Shown one piece after another: positions 1 to 9,006 of a DNA stretch of 59,728 nucleotides. Each line of letters begins with the position of its first letter. The stretch's first letter is position 1. The position numbers and the translations under genes were made by a program. The stretch spans positions 1-59,728 of the forward strand of contig JAWLEA010000007.1 in NCBI GenBank assembly GCA_041686345.1, in the 5' to 3' direction. The DNA comes from JAQICJ01 sp041686345 (GTDB taxonomy: Bacteria; Myxococcota_A; Polyangia; HGW-17). Under the pieces are notes generated by a model. It was not told where the DNA came from and did not search any database. It saw only the letters and a list, made by a program, of their open reading frames with translations.

Positions 1-33
1 GTCTTGCTGGTAACTGCCGAGGATTTGGCTTAG
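1..33 (+). CDS. gspE: C-terminal tail of type II secretion ATPase GspE (partial)
   Basis: The first ten codons read VLLVTAEDLA and end at a TAG, 7 bp before the gspF start. A short tail of this kind (leucine-rich, then VT-x-E-D) is usual for the end of GspE, the hexameric cytoplasmic ATPase that powers pseudopilus assembly, and gspE normally precedes gspF. Only ten residues are visible, so the call rests on position more than on sequence. The remainder, and probably gspC and gspD, lie upstream of the window. Confidence 0.6.
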   Translation, partial: VLLVTAEDLA

Positions 34-40
34 GAGATTT

Positions 41-1273
41 ATGCCCGTATTTTCATATAAATGTATCGACAAATCTGGAAAAATCGTAACCGGAACCAAG
101 GATGCCGATTCGGAAAGATCTTTGCGGGATCTGTTGCGACAGGAGGGTTTGTATTTACAGGAAGCAAAAAAAGCCACAGATAAAGGCGAAGGATTAAGAA
201 AAGAAATAGAAATTCCCTTTTTGAACAGTATTTCCGTGGCTGATATCGGATTGGTTACCAGACAACTGGCAACTTTGATCAGGGCCAGTGTTCCTTTGAC
301 CGAATCCCTTGAGGCGATTTCCGATCAATTGAGAGACGATAGCAAGAGAAGAAAACTCGGAACAATTATTTCTCAGGTGAAACGCTCGGTCAATGAAGGT
401 AATTCCTTGGCAGAATCCCTTGATAAACACCCGAAAGTTTTTAACGAATTTTATGTCAGTATGGTCAGATCTGGTGAAGCAGCAGGAAATCTGGATGATG
501 TTCTTTTCTCGCTCACCGATTTTCTGGAAAAACAACAGAAAATACGCAATAAAGTCAAAGGTGCAATGACTTATCCCATAATAATGATCTTTATTACAAT
601 CATTATTATTGCCATTTTGATGACAAGTGTAGTTCCCAACGTAATCAGTATATTTGAAGATACAGATCAGACACTGCCCTGGTATACAACCTTGTTAATT
701 GCCACCAGTAATTTTTTCTCGAGTTACTGGCTTGAATTTTTCATTGCTGTGGCACTGGGTTTTTTCGGGTTTAAAAAGTGGAAAAAAAGCAAAAAAGGTC
801 GCTGGATCTGGGATAATTTTTTACTCAAAGTTCCCATTGTAGGCGAATTGATCAGGAGAATATCCATTTCCAGATTTTCAGGCACATTGGGTATTATGCT
901 TTCGTCAGGAGTACCGATTTTGAAGTCTCTGGATATTGTCAGAACGGTTATGGGCAATATGATTTTGCGCGAAGTGGTCGGTGAAATTGAAGTTGCCATC
1001 AAAGAAGGCCGCAGCATCGGCTCTGTTCTGGACCAATCCAATGAATTTCCTCCTCTGGCTACCCATATGATAGCGATTGGAGAAAAATCTGGTCAATTGG
1101 AAGAAATGCTGGAAAATGTTGCTTTGGCATATGACAATGAAGTTGAAACAACAATTACGCAGTTAACGTCAATTCTGGAACCGATCATGATTGTCTTCAT
1201 GGGTTCCATTGTAGCTTTTGTCGTATTTTCAATTTTGATGCCTATTATGCAGATGAATAATCTGGGTCTCTAA
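41..1273 (+). CDS. gspF: Type II secretion inner-membrane platform protein GspF
   Basis: Polytopic platform protein that couples the GspE ATPase to pseudopilus assembly in the inner membrane. At 410 aa it has the usual family length. Two GspF cytoplasmic domains are visible: one opening with TRQLATLIRASVPL (about residues 73-86) and a second with SRFSGTLGIMLSSGVPIL (about 277-294). Hydrophobic segments lie at about 177-199, 229-245 and 375-402, giving the expected three-helix topology. The start follows an AGGAG-type ribosome binding site in the gspE-gspF gap. It begins the visible part of a nine-gene same-strand run (gspF to gspN), and only 15 bp separate it from gspG. Confidence 0.95.
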   Translation: MPVFSYKCIDKSGKIVTGTKDADSERSLRDLLRQEGLYLQEAKKATDKGEGLRKEIEIPFLNSISVADIGLVTRQLATLIRASVPLTESLEAISDQLRDDSKRRKLGTIISQVKRSVNEGNSLAESLDKHPKVFNEFYVSMVRSGEAAGNLDDVLFSLTDFLEKQQKIRNKVKGAMTYPIIMIFITIIIIAILMTSVVPNVISIFEDTDQTLPWYTTLLIATSNFFSSYWLEFFIAVALGFFGFKKWKKSKKGRWIWDNFLLKVPIVGELIRRISISRFSGTLGIMLSSGVPILKSLDIVRTVMGNMILREVVGEIEVAIKEGRSIGSVLDQSNEFPPLATHMIAIGEKSGQLEEMLENVALAYDNEVETTITQLTSILEPIMIVFMGSIVAFVVFSILMPIMQMNNLGL

Positions 1274-1288
1274 TAAAGGAGTTATAGT

Positions 1289-1705
1289 ATGAAAAATCAA
1301 TCATTTTCAAAATTCACAGCAACTGCCGGTCAAAAAGGTATGACCCTCATCGAAATCATGATCGTAATTGTTATTCTCGGAATGATAATTGGGGTTGTAA
1401 CTTTCGGGATTATGCCTCGTTTTCGCCGAGCCAAGAAAAAAGCTTCTCAGCTTCAGTTGAACAAGATTGAGCGTATTATTGTCGAAAATTCTGAGGAACC
1501 CGAGTACAAAAAAAAAGAAGCTCAGTCAGTTCTGGAAGGCTTGGTCGACGAAGGAATGCTCAAGGAAAAAGATGTAAAAGATACTTGGGGAACCGATGTC
1601 AGAGCCGAGGGCAGAGCTTCCAGTCCATGTGTCATCTCAGCCGGAGAGGATGAAAGTTTTGGTACTCCGGATGACTTGCAGAGTGATGGTTGCGATGAGC
1701 GCTAA
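1289..1705 (+). CDS. gspG: Type II secretion major pseudopilin GspG
   Basis: Major subunit of the periplasmic pseudopilus. The prepilin leader of 17 residues ends in QKG, followed by MTLIEIMIVIVILGMIIG, so the mature +1 residue is Met and Glu is at +5, as required for assembly. The C-terminal part (DTWGTDVR, then SAGEDESFGTPDDL) matches the family pattern of a glycine/aspartate-rich calcium-binding end with GxDG-like spacing. At 138 aa it is of normal size. A GGAG ribosome binding site lies 10 bp upstream. Cleavage would need a GspO/PilD peptidase, which is not in this window. It overlaps the likely gspH start by 11 bp. Confidence 0.93.
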   Translation: MKNQSFSKFTATAGQKGMTLIEIMIVIVILGMIIGVVTFGIMPRFRRAKKKASQLQLNKIERIIVENSEEPEYKKKEAQSVLEGLVDEGMLKEKDVKDTWGTDVRAEGRASSPCVISAGEDESFGTPDDLQSDGCDER

Positions 1706-2519
1706 TTCTGCCAATTGTAATTTTCCTGATTTAGCAAAGAAAAAAAAGATAAAGAAGATACAACCGCTTTATTGCGATTTTGATAAAACCAGGGAAAAAC
1801 AATTGCTTTTATCAGGGTATTCAACCAGAAGTTCAGGTTTTACTCTGATTGAAATAATTATCGTAATGGCAATTATAGGTTTAATGCTGGGAGTTGTTCT
1901 CTTTGCCTTTAGATTTTATCCGAGGATGAAACTCAGAGAAGCTTCCCGCAAATTTTCATCTGCTGTCAGGTTTACTTCATCTCTGGCCAGAACCAATCGA
2001 CTTTATCATCGTCTTGTTCTGGATCTTGATGCCTCAAGTCCTGAAGTTGAGATCGAAATGCTGCCTTCAGACACCAGGATCCCTGCTCTGGATCCGGAAA
2101 TAAAAGATGAGGATGAAAAAGAAATAATTTTTGAAGAATGGCCTAGATATGATCCTGCAGATCCTACAGGTCCCCTTGGACCTGATGATTTGGGAAAGCC
2201 ATTTATGCCTCCGGAACCCGAATGGACAAAACCGGAAACCAGAATGGCTGTAAAAACCAAATTGGAAACAGTGAGAATTAACAGAGTATTTTTTCCCTGC
2301 ATCAATCGTGAATATACCGAAGGTAAAATCGGACTCGTATTTGGCCCTGACGGCAATGGCCAGGAGGTTATTGTAACTATCGAATCTGACAATGGAATAA
2401 CTTCTTCTTTGTGGATAAGACAATCATCGGGACAGGTCAAATATCTGATGGCCGGTGAAATTCCCAGAGATATTTGTATTGATGCAGTTGGCAATGATTT
2501 GAGAATTGAGGAGGACTGA
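1695..2519 (+). CDS. gspH: Type II secretion minor pseudopilin GspH
   Basis: Minor pseudopilin with the signature SG|FTLIEIIIVMAIIGLMLG and a downstream beta-rich region. The reading frame is open from 1596, but I start it at ATG 1695, which overlaps the gspG stop by 11 bp. This gives 274 aa and a 48-residue leader, far longer than the usual 6-20. A TTG at 1803 would leave a 12-residue leader and is a serious alternative, although no strong ribosome binding site precedes it. The middle of the protein carries a proline/aspartate-rich insertion (about residues 155-190) that is unusual for GspH. Assignment to H rather than another minor pseudopilin rests on its place between gspG and gspI. Confidence 0.8.
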   Translation: MSANSANCNFPDLAKKKKIKKIQPLYCDFDKTREKQLLLSGYSTRSSGFTLIEIIIVMAIIGLMLGVVLFAFRFYPRMKLREASRKFSSAVRFTSSLARTNRLYHRLVLDLDASSPEVEIEMLPSDTRIPALDPEIKDEDEKEIIFEEWPRYDPADPTGPLGPDDLGKPFMPPEPEWTKPETRMAVKTKLETVRINRVFFPCINREYTEGKIGLVFGPDGNGQEVIVTIESDNGITSSLWIRQSSGQVKYLMAGEIPRDICIDAVGNDLRIEED

Positions 2520-2521
2520 AA

Positions 2522-3289
2522 ATGAACAATCATGTAAACAGCTCCTGTTCCAGAAGTCTCAGATTACAAAAAGGTTTTACCCTGATAGAATTAATTATTG
2601 CCTTGGCAATACTTTCAATTTCAATTGGATGGATATTGAGGGATCAAACTGAAGCTGTTAAAAAATCAGTCAGATCCAGATTATTGTCTCAAGCTATTTA
2701 TCTGGCCAGAGCCAAAATGGACAACACTGAAATGTTGATGCGTAAAGAAGGTTTTGGTTCCTTTGAAGATGAATTTTGCGGAGAATTTGCCGATGATGGC
2801 TATGAAGAAGTAGATCGTTTCGAATATTGCGTTTTGATAGAAAAAATCATTATCCCCGATATCAACAGGTTGCAAGAGGAATTACTCGGCGGCCAAAACA
2901 GGGGGGAAGAAGGAGATATTGATCCTGAAACCGATGGAGCTACCCCTTCGCCTATTTCAAACTTGATCGATCAGTTTATGCCCGGGATGGGTGGAGACTC
3001 GGAGCTCGGGGACAGCATCAGTTCAATGGCCGGTCGTTTTTTGGCACCGGCTTTAAGTTCTATTCAGAATGTACTTGAAGAGGCAGTAAGAAAGGTCACA
3101 GTTACGGTTAGATGGAAGGCAGCCGGTAAGATGAGACAGATGGAACTGGTAGCTTATTATACTGATACCAACGAATTAACCCGTTCTTTGATTTCCCCGG
3201 GAAATATACCGAATATTCCGGGAGTTAATTCCGGTACCGGGGGAAAAAATCAGAATAAGGGTTCCCCAAATCCAGGAGAATCCAGATAA
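2522..3289 (+). CDS. gspI: Type II secretion minor pseudopilin GspI (extended)
   Basis: Minor pseudopilin that helps start pseudopilus assembly as part of the I-J-K tip. The 18-residue leader ends in QKG and is followed by FTLIELIIALAILSISIG with Glu at +5. The SRLLSQAIYLARAKM stretch after the helix is the typical GspI feature. At 255 aa it is about twice the usual GspI length, owing to an acidic Gly/Pro-rich insertion (about residues 120-165) and a Gly/Asn/Pro-rich C-terminal tail. A GAGGAGG ribosome binding site overlaps the end of gspH. Confidence 0.85.
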   Translation: MNNHVNSSCSRSLRLQKGFTLIELIIALAILSISIGWILRDQTEAVKKSVRSRLLSQAIYLARAKMDNTEMLMRKEGFGSFEDEFCGEFADDGYEEVDRFEYCVLIEKIIIPDINRLQEELLGGQNRGEEGDIDPETDGATPSPISNLIDQFMPGMGGDSELGDSISSMAGRFLAPALSSIQNVLEEAVRKVTVTVRWKAAGKMRQMELVAYYTDTNELTRSLISPGNIPNIPGVNSGTGGKNQNKGSPNPGESR

Positions 3290-3293
3290 TCCG

Positions 3294-4112
3294 ATGAAGA
3301 ACAAAAGAAAAAACTTTCACATGAAATTCAATAATTTGCCCCAAGGTTTTACCTTGATTGAAATTCTGGTAGTTTTTTCCATAATAACTTTTATTACATC
3401 AATGGTGTACAGTATCATTTATACTTCCCGAAAAACTCAGCAGAAACATCAAGTTCGCATGGAACAATATTTCAGGATAAGATCTGGTTTAAACAAATTG
3501 CATGCAGATTTGTCATCAACTTATTTGTCTTTGGGCGAAAATATGAATCTTCCCGAAAAACGTACTTATTTTAAAGGATTTCCTGATATTGGCGGCACAA
3601 ATCTTCAATTTTCCACTTTTAACCATGTTCGTTCTGCCAGAAATTCGAAGGAAGCTGATACTTGTGCTGTTGGTTATCGATTTGTGGATGATCCCGAGCG
3701 GCCCGGCAGTTTCATCATGGTTCGCAAAGAAAGCTATCATCTCGATAATCTTCCTTTTGAGGAGTTGGCCGGAGTTTCCCGGGAATTGATCCCCGGAGTG
3801 AAATATCTGGTAATGGAGTTTTATGATGCCAGGCAGGATGAATGGCTGGAAGAATGGGATACTACCAATCTTGAAGGTAAATCCAATAAATTGCCTGATA
3901 TTATCAGAATTCATCTTGTAGTTACCAATGGAGATGAACATGAGCTTCATTTTTATTCCACAGTTGTACCCAAATTGACTGAATCCATCAATCTTACTCC
4001 AGGCGGAGCTGCAACAGGAAATTACATGAATATAAACCCCGGTTCCGGTGGTAAAAAAGGAACCGGCAAAACAGGATCTTCCGGCAAAACTAATAAAGGA
4101 GTAACCAGATGA
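3294..4112 (+). CDS. gspJ: Type II secretion minor pseudopilin GspJ
   Basis: Minor pseudopilin of the tip complex. LPQG|FTLIEILVVFSIITFI shows the cleavage site and Glu +5, followed by the GspJ-like RSGLNKLHADLSSTYLS region. The full frame gives 272 aa with an 18-residue leader. An internal ATG at 3321 would give a 9-residue leader, which is closer to the norm, and neither start has a well-placed ribosome binding site. The last 25 residues are a Gly/Lys/Ser/Thr-rich low-complexity tail like that of the neighbouring GspI. The stop overlaps the gspK start by 4 bp (ATGA), suggesting translational coupling. Confidence 0.85.
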   Translation: MKNKRKNFHMKFNNLPQGFTLIEILVVFSIITFITSMVYSIIYTSRKTQQKHQVRMEQYFRIRSGLNKLHADLSSTYLSLGENMNLPEKRTYFKGFPDIGGTNLQFSTFNHVRSARNSKEADTCAVGYRFVDDPERPGSFIMVRKESYHLDNLPFEELAGVSRELIPGVKYLVMEFYDARQDEWLEEWDTTNLEGKSNKLPDIIRIHLVVTNGDEHELHFYSTVVPKLTESINLTPGGAATGNYMNINPGSGGKKGTGKTGSSGKTNKGVTR

Positions 4113-5416
4113 GTTTTTTCAGTAAAATTCACAATATTGAAAAAACTGATTATTCATCACCTGATTTTTACAGGACTGAAAACTGGTCTCAAAACAGAAT
4201 TAATGGTCAAAAAGGCTTTGCTCTGCTTATTGTTACCATGTCCATATCAATTCTGGCTGTGCTTTTGCAAGTTTTCGTCCTGCGTACAAGTCAGGAGCTT
4301 AAAGAAGTTCAAAATCAGCGCGATAAGCTAAAAGCAAAATATTTATCTTACAGCGCCTTGGAAATTACTCGTTTGTTTTTGAAAATTCAGGCTAAATATT
4401 TTGATTCCAATCCCATGCTTTCCGGAATGGGTTTTGACATGGGCAATATTCTTCCCATGCTCATGCCTATGTTTCTCGGGGGCGAGGATAGTTTGAGAGA
4501 ATTAGTAGATGTTGATATTGAAGGTTTGGGGCTTAAGCCTTCGCAGGGCAACGGCGGGCTGGAAACCTTCGAATCCGAAGATGGAAAAATTAATGTCAAT
4601 TGTGCGGTTTCATCAGCAAGTGTGGAATTACTGACAACTCAACTGTTTAGTTTGTTTTTATCAAGAAGGTATGATGAACTTTTTGACCGATCCAACAGTA
4701 ATATAGATGTTCTTGACCGACAACAGCAAGTTGCAGCCATCATAGATTTCATCGATGTTGATCAAAGCGGGATGGCAGTTTCCGGCGGGGATGAGGATAG
4801 TTATTACAAATCCAGACCCCATCCATATGTTTCAAAAAACAATGTGCTTGATTCCAACCAGGAAATCAGATTAATCAAAGGAATTGACGAGATTTTCTGG
4901 ACAAATTTTGGACGCAGTTTGACAGTATATGGTTCTTGCCAGATCAATCTCTGTGCTGTAGATAAAGACAATTGGCAACTGGTGGCCGGAATTATTATGG
5001 CAAGTGCCAAAAATCAAGCCGATCCAGTGCTTTCCGATCCGGTTAAATTGAAAATGCTGGCAACTACAATAGCCCCTCAATTAATGGCAATTTGCAAGGA
5101 TCCGTCTGTTTTTGCTCAAGCGGTAGCCAATCCCGGAGTTGGAGGCAGTCTCATGTCTTCAGCCCTGGGCATGAATGCTGATACGATGGGTGATTTAGGT
5201 GATGACGGAGTGGCTGATGCAGAGGTGACCGGAGTTGATATTGATCCGACTAAGTTGCAAAAAATAATAGTTAACAGCCCCAAAAGGTATTATCGAATAA
5301 AAACTTTTGGTGTTGTCGGCAAAATCAGGCATTTGGTTGATGTAGTGTGGGATCAGCAATCAATGTCGATGATTTCCGGAAAACAGGGTTCTTTTGTTTA
5401 CTGGAGAGAGTATTAA
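4109..5416 (+). CDS. gspK: Type II secretion minor pseudopilin GspK
   Basis: Largest minor pseudopilin, predicted to cap the pseudopilus. After a 36-residue leader, QKG|FALLIVTMSISILAVLLQ lacks Glu at +5, the hallmark of GspK. The downstream region contains the helical domain features IIDFIDVDQSG and a DDSYYKSRPHPYVSKNN-like stretch (written here as DEDSYYKSRPHPYVSKNN), equivalent to the family D-W-I-D-x-D and E-x-Y pattern. It is 435 aa, within the broad family range, with a Met/Gly-rich insertion at about residues 105-130. It is coupled to gspJ by a 4-bp overlap. Confidence 0.88.
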   Translation: MSFFSKIHNIEKTDYSSPDFYRTENWSQNRINGQKGFALLIVTMSISILAVLLQVFVLRTSQELKEVQNQRDKLKAKYLSYSALEITRLFLKIQAKYFDSNPMLSGMGFDMGNILPMLMPMFLGGEDSLRELVDVDIEGLGLKPSQGNGGLETFESEDGKINVNCAVSSASVELLTTQLFSLFLSRRYDELFDRSNSNIDVLDRQQQVAAIIDFIDVDQSGMAVSGGDEDSYYKSRPHPYVSKNNVLDSNQEIRLIKGIDEIFWTNFGRSLTVYGSCQINLCAVDKDNWQLVAGIIMASAKNQADPVLSDPVKLKMLATTIAPQLMAICKDPSVFAQAVANPGVGGSLMSSALGMNADTMGDLGDDGVADAEVTGVDIDPTKLQKIIVNSPKRYYRIKTFGVVGKIRHLVDVVWDQQSMSMISGKQGSFVYWREY

Positions 5417-5451
5417 CAGTTCCCGGTAGTTGTGTTTGGAGATATGAATTA

Positions 5452-7143
5452 ATGAACAGTAAAAAATATATACTTGATATTGGAAATACTTATCTTCGCG
5501 GGGGAATTATTGAAATAAGCCGCAAAGAAATAAAATTGCTTAAAACTATTGAGCGCCCCCTTGAATTAAATGAAAAATTAATGCCTGCAATAACTGATTT
5601 TGTAGCCAGGCTCCAATTGGGTAAAAACAGTCTCATCATCAATATTAATCAGAATGTTTATTCAAGAATTTTGTCTTTTCCCTTTGATGATTATAAAAAG
5701 ATAGAATCTTTGATCAAATATGAATTGGGAGACATGATTCCCCTTGACATCGAGGATGTTGTTGTAGCTCATGGAGATCTTTACGGTTCCAGTGGAGCAG
5801 AGACCAGAATTTTTACCGGAGGCGCCGAGAGAGAGTATATAGAAAATTTGATCAAAACAGTTGAGGATACAGGGGGAAAAGTAAGCCACCTGATCTATTC
5901 TCCCTGCAGATTGTTGAGCCAGATTCCCAAATTGGATTATCCCGTGATGGCTGTAAATTTCGGAGATAAATTCACGGAATTGGCTTTGATTGAAAATGGT
6001 AAATTGAAAACTGGCAGAATAATAAAATCCGGTTTTGAAACAATTGTAGAAAAGTTGGCGGAAGAATTCAATCAAACCACTGCCCAGATGAAAAATTGGT
6101 TTAATAATTCGGCACAATTACGTGAACCATCAGGTGATGAAGAAGAATACCAGAAGATTATGAGGAATCAACTACTGCGACAGATGGAAAACTGGCGTCG
6201 CTTTATGTTGGCATCGTCAGGTTTGACCGATAAGAAAATAGAAAAAATTTATCTTGTGGGAGAAGGGGCGACACTTGATGGAATAATTTCTTTTGCAGAA
6301 GCTGTTTTTTCTTTGCCTGTGGAAATTTCAAATTTGCCTGTGTCTGAACAGTCTTTGGTCAATAATTCTTTGATTGCTCTGGGAATGACCTCAGATTTAT
6401 CTTCTTCGCAATTTATTGATTTCAGAAGTGGAGAATTTGCTAGAAATGCAGGTTATTCCCTGGTGAAAGATAAAATCAGGCCGATTTTATTTTCCATGAG
6501 TCTATTTTTTGTAATGTTGCTGATTTCTGGATTTCTTACTTTAGACAGGTTGCAAAGAGAAGAAGAAGCTCTTCTTGGAGTTGTGGGACAGATGTCAAGA
6601 GAGGTTTTGGGAAAAACAATCTTCGATCCCTACAGGATTAATCGCAGGGTTAAAAAGAGAAAAAGCAGAAGCAAGCAGGGATCTATTTCAGAGACTCCAG
6701 TACCTGAAATGAGTGCCTATACAATTTTAAGCAAAATATCTTCCAATCTGCCTCCTCGGAAAAAAAACCAGGAGGAGGAAGAGAGTTCAAAGGACAGTGA
6801 TGAGGAAAATAAACAAGAAGAGTCTAAGACAGACAGTAAAAATGAGGAAGATAAACAGGAAGAAACCAAAGATTCTGCAAAAACAGATGGAGAAGATAGT
6901 GAAAGTGAAGAAGAAAAAGTTTTAAAACCGATTGCACTTGATATTACCAAGATTCAAATCAGAACCGGAAAAGTAAAAATTTCCGGAGTTGTAGATTCAG
7001 CCGAAGATGTTGATGGAATTATTCAAGGATTAAAAAGGATATCTTGTTTGGAAGAAATAAAAACCGGCAAAATTAAATCAATCGGTGAAGGTGAAAATGA
7101 AAAAAGACAATTCTCCTTGGATATCAAGATGGATTGTTTGTAA
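5452..7143 (+). CDS. gspL: Type II secretion assembly protein GspL (actin-like/PilM-PilN fold)
   Basis: Inner-membrane protein that recruits GspE to the platform. I start at ATG 5452, preceded by GGAG, rather than at the frame opening inside gspK; this gives 563 aa. Residues 1 to about 335 look like the actin-like cytoplasmic domain (LDIGNTYLRGG at the start). One membrane helix follows at about 343-365, then a periplasmic part. Between them and the C-terminal ferredoxin-like domain lies a very acidic Glu/Ser/Lys/Asp run of about 55 residues (about 436-490). This is not part of the standard family and probably acts as a flexible linker. The place between gspK and gspM supports the call. Confidence 0.82.
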   Translation: MNSKKYILDIGNTYLRGGIIEISRKEIKLLKTIERPLELNEKLMPAITDFVARLQLGKNSLIININQNVYSRILSFPFDDYKKIESLIKYELGDMIPLDIEDVVVAHGDLYGSSGAETRIFTGGAEREYIENLIKTVEDTGGKVSHLIYSPCRLLSQIPKLDYPVMAVNFGDKFTELALIENGKLKTGRIIKSGFETIVEKLAEEFNQTTAQMKNWFNNSAQLREPSGDEEEYQKIMRNQLLRQMENWRRFMLASSGLTDKKIEKIYLVGEGATLDGIISFAEAVFSLPVEISNLPVSEQSLVNNSLIALGMTSDLSSSQFIDFRSGEFARNAGYSLVKDKIRPILFSMSLFFVMLLISGFLTLDRLQREEEALLGVVGQMSREVLGKTIFDPYRINRRVKKRKSRSKQGSISETPVPEMSAYTILSKISSNLPPRKKNQEEEESSKDSDEENKQEESKTDSKNEEDKQEETKDSAKTDGEDSESEEEKVLKPIALDITKIQIRTGKVKISGVVDSAEDVDGIIQGLKRISCLEEIKTGKIKSIGEGENEKRQFSLDIKMDCL

Positions 7144-7152
7144 AGGAATATT

Positions 7153-7755
7153 ATGAATATATTTGCTAAAATAGAAAAATTCTATGATGATCTTTCTTTG
7201 CGGGAAAGAAAAATGATTGTAGTCGCCGGCATATTATCAATTATTTTTATTGCTTCGGTTATGATTTTTCTGATTTCTGATTCTTTTGAAAAAAAGCGTA
7301 CCAGGATTGAAGAACTCAAAAAAGCTATCAGTCTTTTGAGAAGAAATCGAGGTAAGGTTCAGGAAACCAAGGAACTTATGGCTTCTTACGAAATGAAAGC
7401 GATTAGAAAACCACCGATGCTGCAAGGGCATCTCGATAACATGTCCAAGAAATTTGATTTGAAAGCTTCCAATTTTATTCCTAAAAAGTCTGAAAATCTA
7501 GGTGAAAACGATGAATATCACAAAGAATCAGTTCAAATCGAATTTCATGATGTGACTTTGAAAAAGGTCAGCAGATTTATGCAAAGTCTGGAAAGCAGCA
7601 GGTTTCTGATAATGGTTACAGAGCTCACTATTTCCCCACGCAGGGGTCAGCATGATCGTCTTGATCAGGAAATGACAGTTTCGTCATATCACAAGAAAAG
7701 CAGTACTGAACTCAAACGCAAAAGCAAAGAAAAAAAGAAAAAGACAAAGGATTAA
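7153..7755 (+). CDS. gspM: Type II secretion protein GspM
   Basis: Small bitopic inner-membrane partner of GspL. It is 200 aa, with a short cytoplasmic N-terminus containing LSLRERKMIV, one membrane helix at about residues 21-43, a charged coiled-coil stretch (about 48-80) and a small periplasmic domain. The motif L-x-x-R-E-R before the helix is common in GspM. The last 15 residues are almost all Lys, Glu and Arg. It lies 9 bp after gspL with an AAAGGA ribosome binding site. Sequence conservation in GspM is weak, so operon position carries much of the call. Confidence 0.8.
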   Translation: MNIFAKIEKFYDDLSLRERKMIVVAGILSIIFIASVMIFLISDSFEKKRTRIEELKKAISLLRRNRGKVQETKELMASYEMKAIRKPPMLQGHLDNMSKKFDLKASNFIPKKSENLGENDEYHKESVQIEFHDVTLKKVSRFMQSLESSRFLIMVTELTISPRRGQHDRLDQEMTVSSYHKKSSTELKRKSKEKKKKTKD

Positions 7756-7864
7756 AATAACTTTGCAAGATCAGATTGGTTTTAATTTTTAGTTTATTAG
7801 ATATTTACAAAATATTTGCTGAAAAAGCAAGTTTTTGGTTTTATAAAAGATTTGGATTTTAACT

Positions 7865-8986
7865 ATGTTTTCATCACCTTTATTTAAAAAAATTCTGAGA
7901 TGGGTTGGTTATTCCCTGTTGAGCATGCTGACTTTCTATTTTGTTTTCAATTTATTGATGGATTGGGATCTGCTCAAGGAAAGAATAGAGACAGAATTGG
8001 AAAACAGCACTGGTTACCAGGTGAAAATTAGTGATATATCTCTGGGATTATCCTCAATTAAAATGAATGATGTTTTGTTGAGAGAAGAAAATTCTCCCGA
8101 GGATAAGAAAAGAAAAATTATTTCAATAGATATGGCTAGAGTGGATGCTTCTATTTTTGATTTATTACAGAAGAATCATAATTTCAGTTTAGAACTCAAA
8201 GTTTTCGGAGGTGATGTTCATTTCAATTATAATAAAGAAGATGATAATAAAAATTTCAGTTTTGAACTGGAAAAATTGAAATTAAGTAAATTACCATGGA
8301 TTCAAAATGCTATTTCCTTGCCGATTCAAGGACGTATCAGTGTAGAAGGGCAGATTGAATTGGGAAAATATAAATGGCGCAAAGCCAATGGTGAAATTAA
8401 TGTAACTTTTTATGACACAATTTTAGGTGATGGCAAAACCAAAGTAAGTTCTTCTTTTTTGAAACCACCTAAAGGCAAGGCTGGGGCAAATTTTTTCAAA
8501 GAAGGGTTTCCTTTGCCTCCTCTTAATCTGGGTTCTAAATTTTCGTGGACTATCAAAATAGAAGAGGGAGCGGCTGAAGTTAAAGATTTTTCCACCATGA
8601 GTGAAGACGGAGAAATGGAACTGGTTGGAAATATTAAATTCAGGGAACCAGTTAAATTAAGTAATGTAAACATGTATCTAAAATTCAAATTTTCTGAAAA
8701 AACCAAAGAAAAACATGATGCATTGCAAGTAATGGATTTATCTTTGCAGAAAAAAGGAAAGCGAACAGATGGTTATTTGGGAATGTCTATAAGCGGTAAG
8801 TTGACCAGGCTGAGATTCAAGCCGCGCAGAAGAGGATTAATCGATTACGGAAAATACAAGAAGAATGGTTTGTCCCGCGGTCCGTCTTCACGCCCCAGAA
8901 CTCCACGACCTCCCCGTAACCGTCGCACTCGCAGGAAGAATTCAAAAAATCGCAAGCCTCCAAATCGTCGTCAACCAAAAAAATAA
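7865..8986 (+). CDS. gspN: Type II secretion system protein GspN (AsmA-like), basic C-tail
   Basis: The protein is 373 aa with one N-terminal membrane helix (about residues 12-32) followed by DWDLLKERIETELENSTGYQVKISDISLG (residues about 33-61; key elements L-x-x-R-I-E and TGY-x-V-x-I). This is the pattern of AsmA/GspN-type periplasmic proteins that end many deltaproteobacterial type II secretion operons. A beta-rich body follows. The last roughly 45 residues are Arg/Pro/Lys/Asn-rich (PRTPRPPRNRRTRRK) and look disordered. It is separated from gspM by 109 bp with no clear promoter or terminator. Its role in secretion is not settled even in model organisms. Confidence 0.72.
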   Translation: MFSSPLFKKILRWVGYSLLSMLTFYFVFNLLMDWDLLKERIETELENSTGYQVKISDISLGLSSIKMNDVLLREENSPEDKKRKIISIDMARVDASIFDLLQKNHNFSLELKVFGGDVHFNYNKEDDNKNFSFELEKLKLSKLPWIQNAISLPIQGRISVEGQIELGKYKWRKANGEINVTFYDTILGDGKTKVSSSFLKPPKGKAGANFFKEGFPLPPLNLGSKFSWTIKIEEGAAEVKDFSTMSEDGEMELVGNIKFREPVKLSNVNMYLKFKFSEKTKEKHDALQVMDLSLQKKGKRTDGYLGMSISGKLTRLRFKPRRRGLIDYGKYKKNGLSRGPSSRPRTPRPPRNRRTRRKNSKNRKPPNRRQPKK

Positions 8987-9006
8987 AAAGAAAAGAAAAA
9001 AAAGAG

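Noticed and set aside
5347..5451. Upstream 35 codons of the gspL frame
   Set aside because: They lie inside gspK in another frame and precede a well-placed ATG with GGAG.
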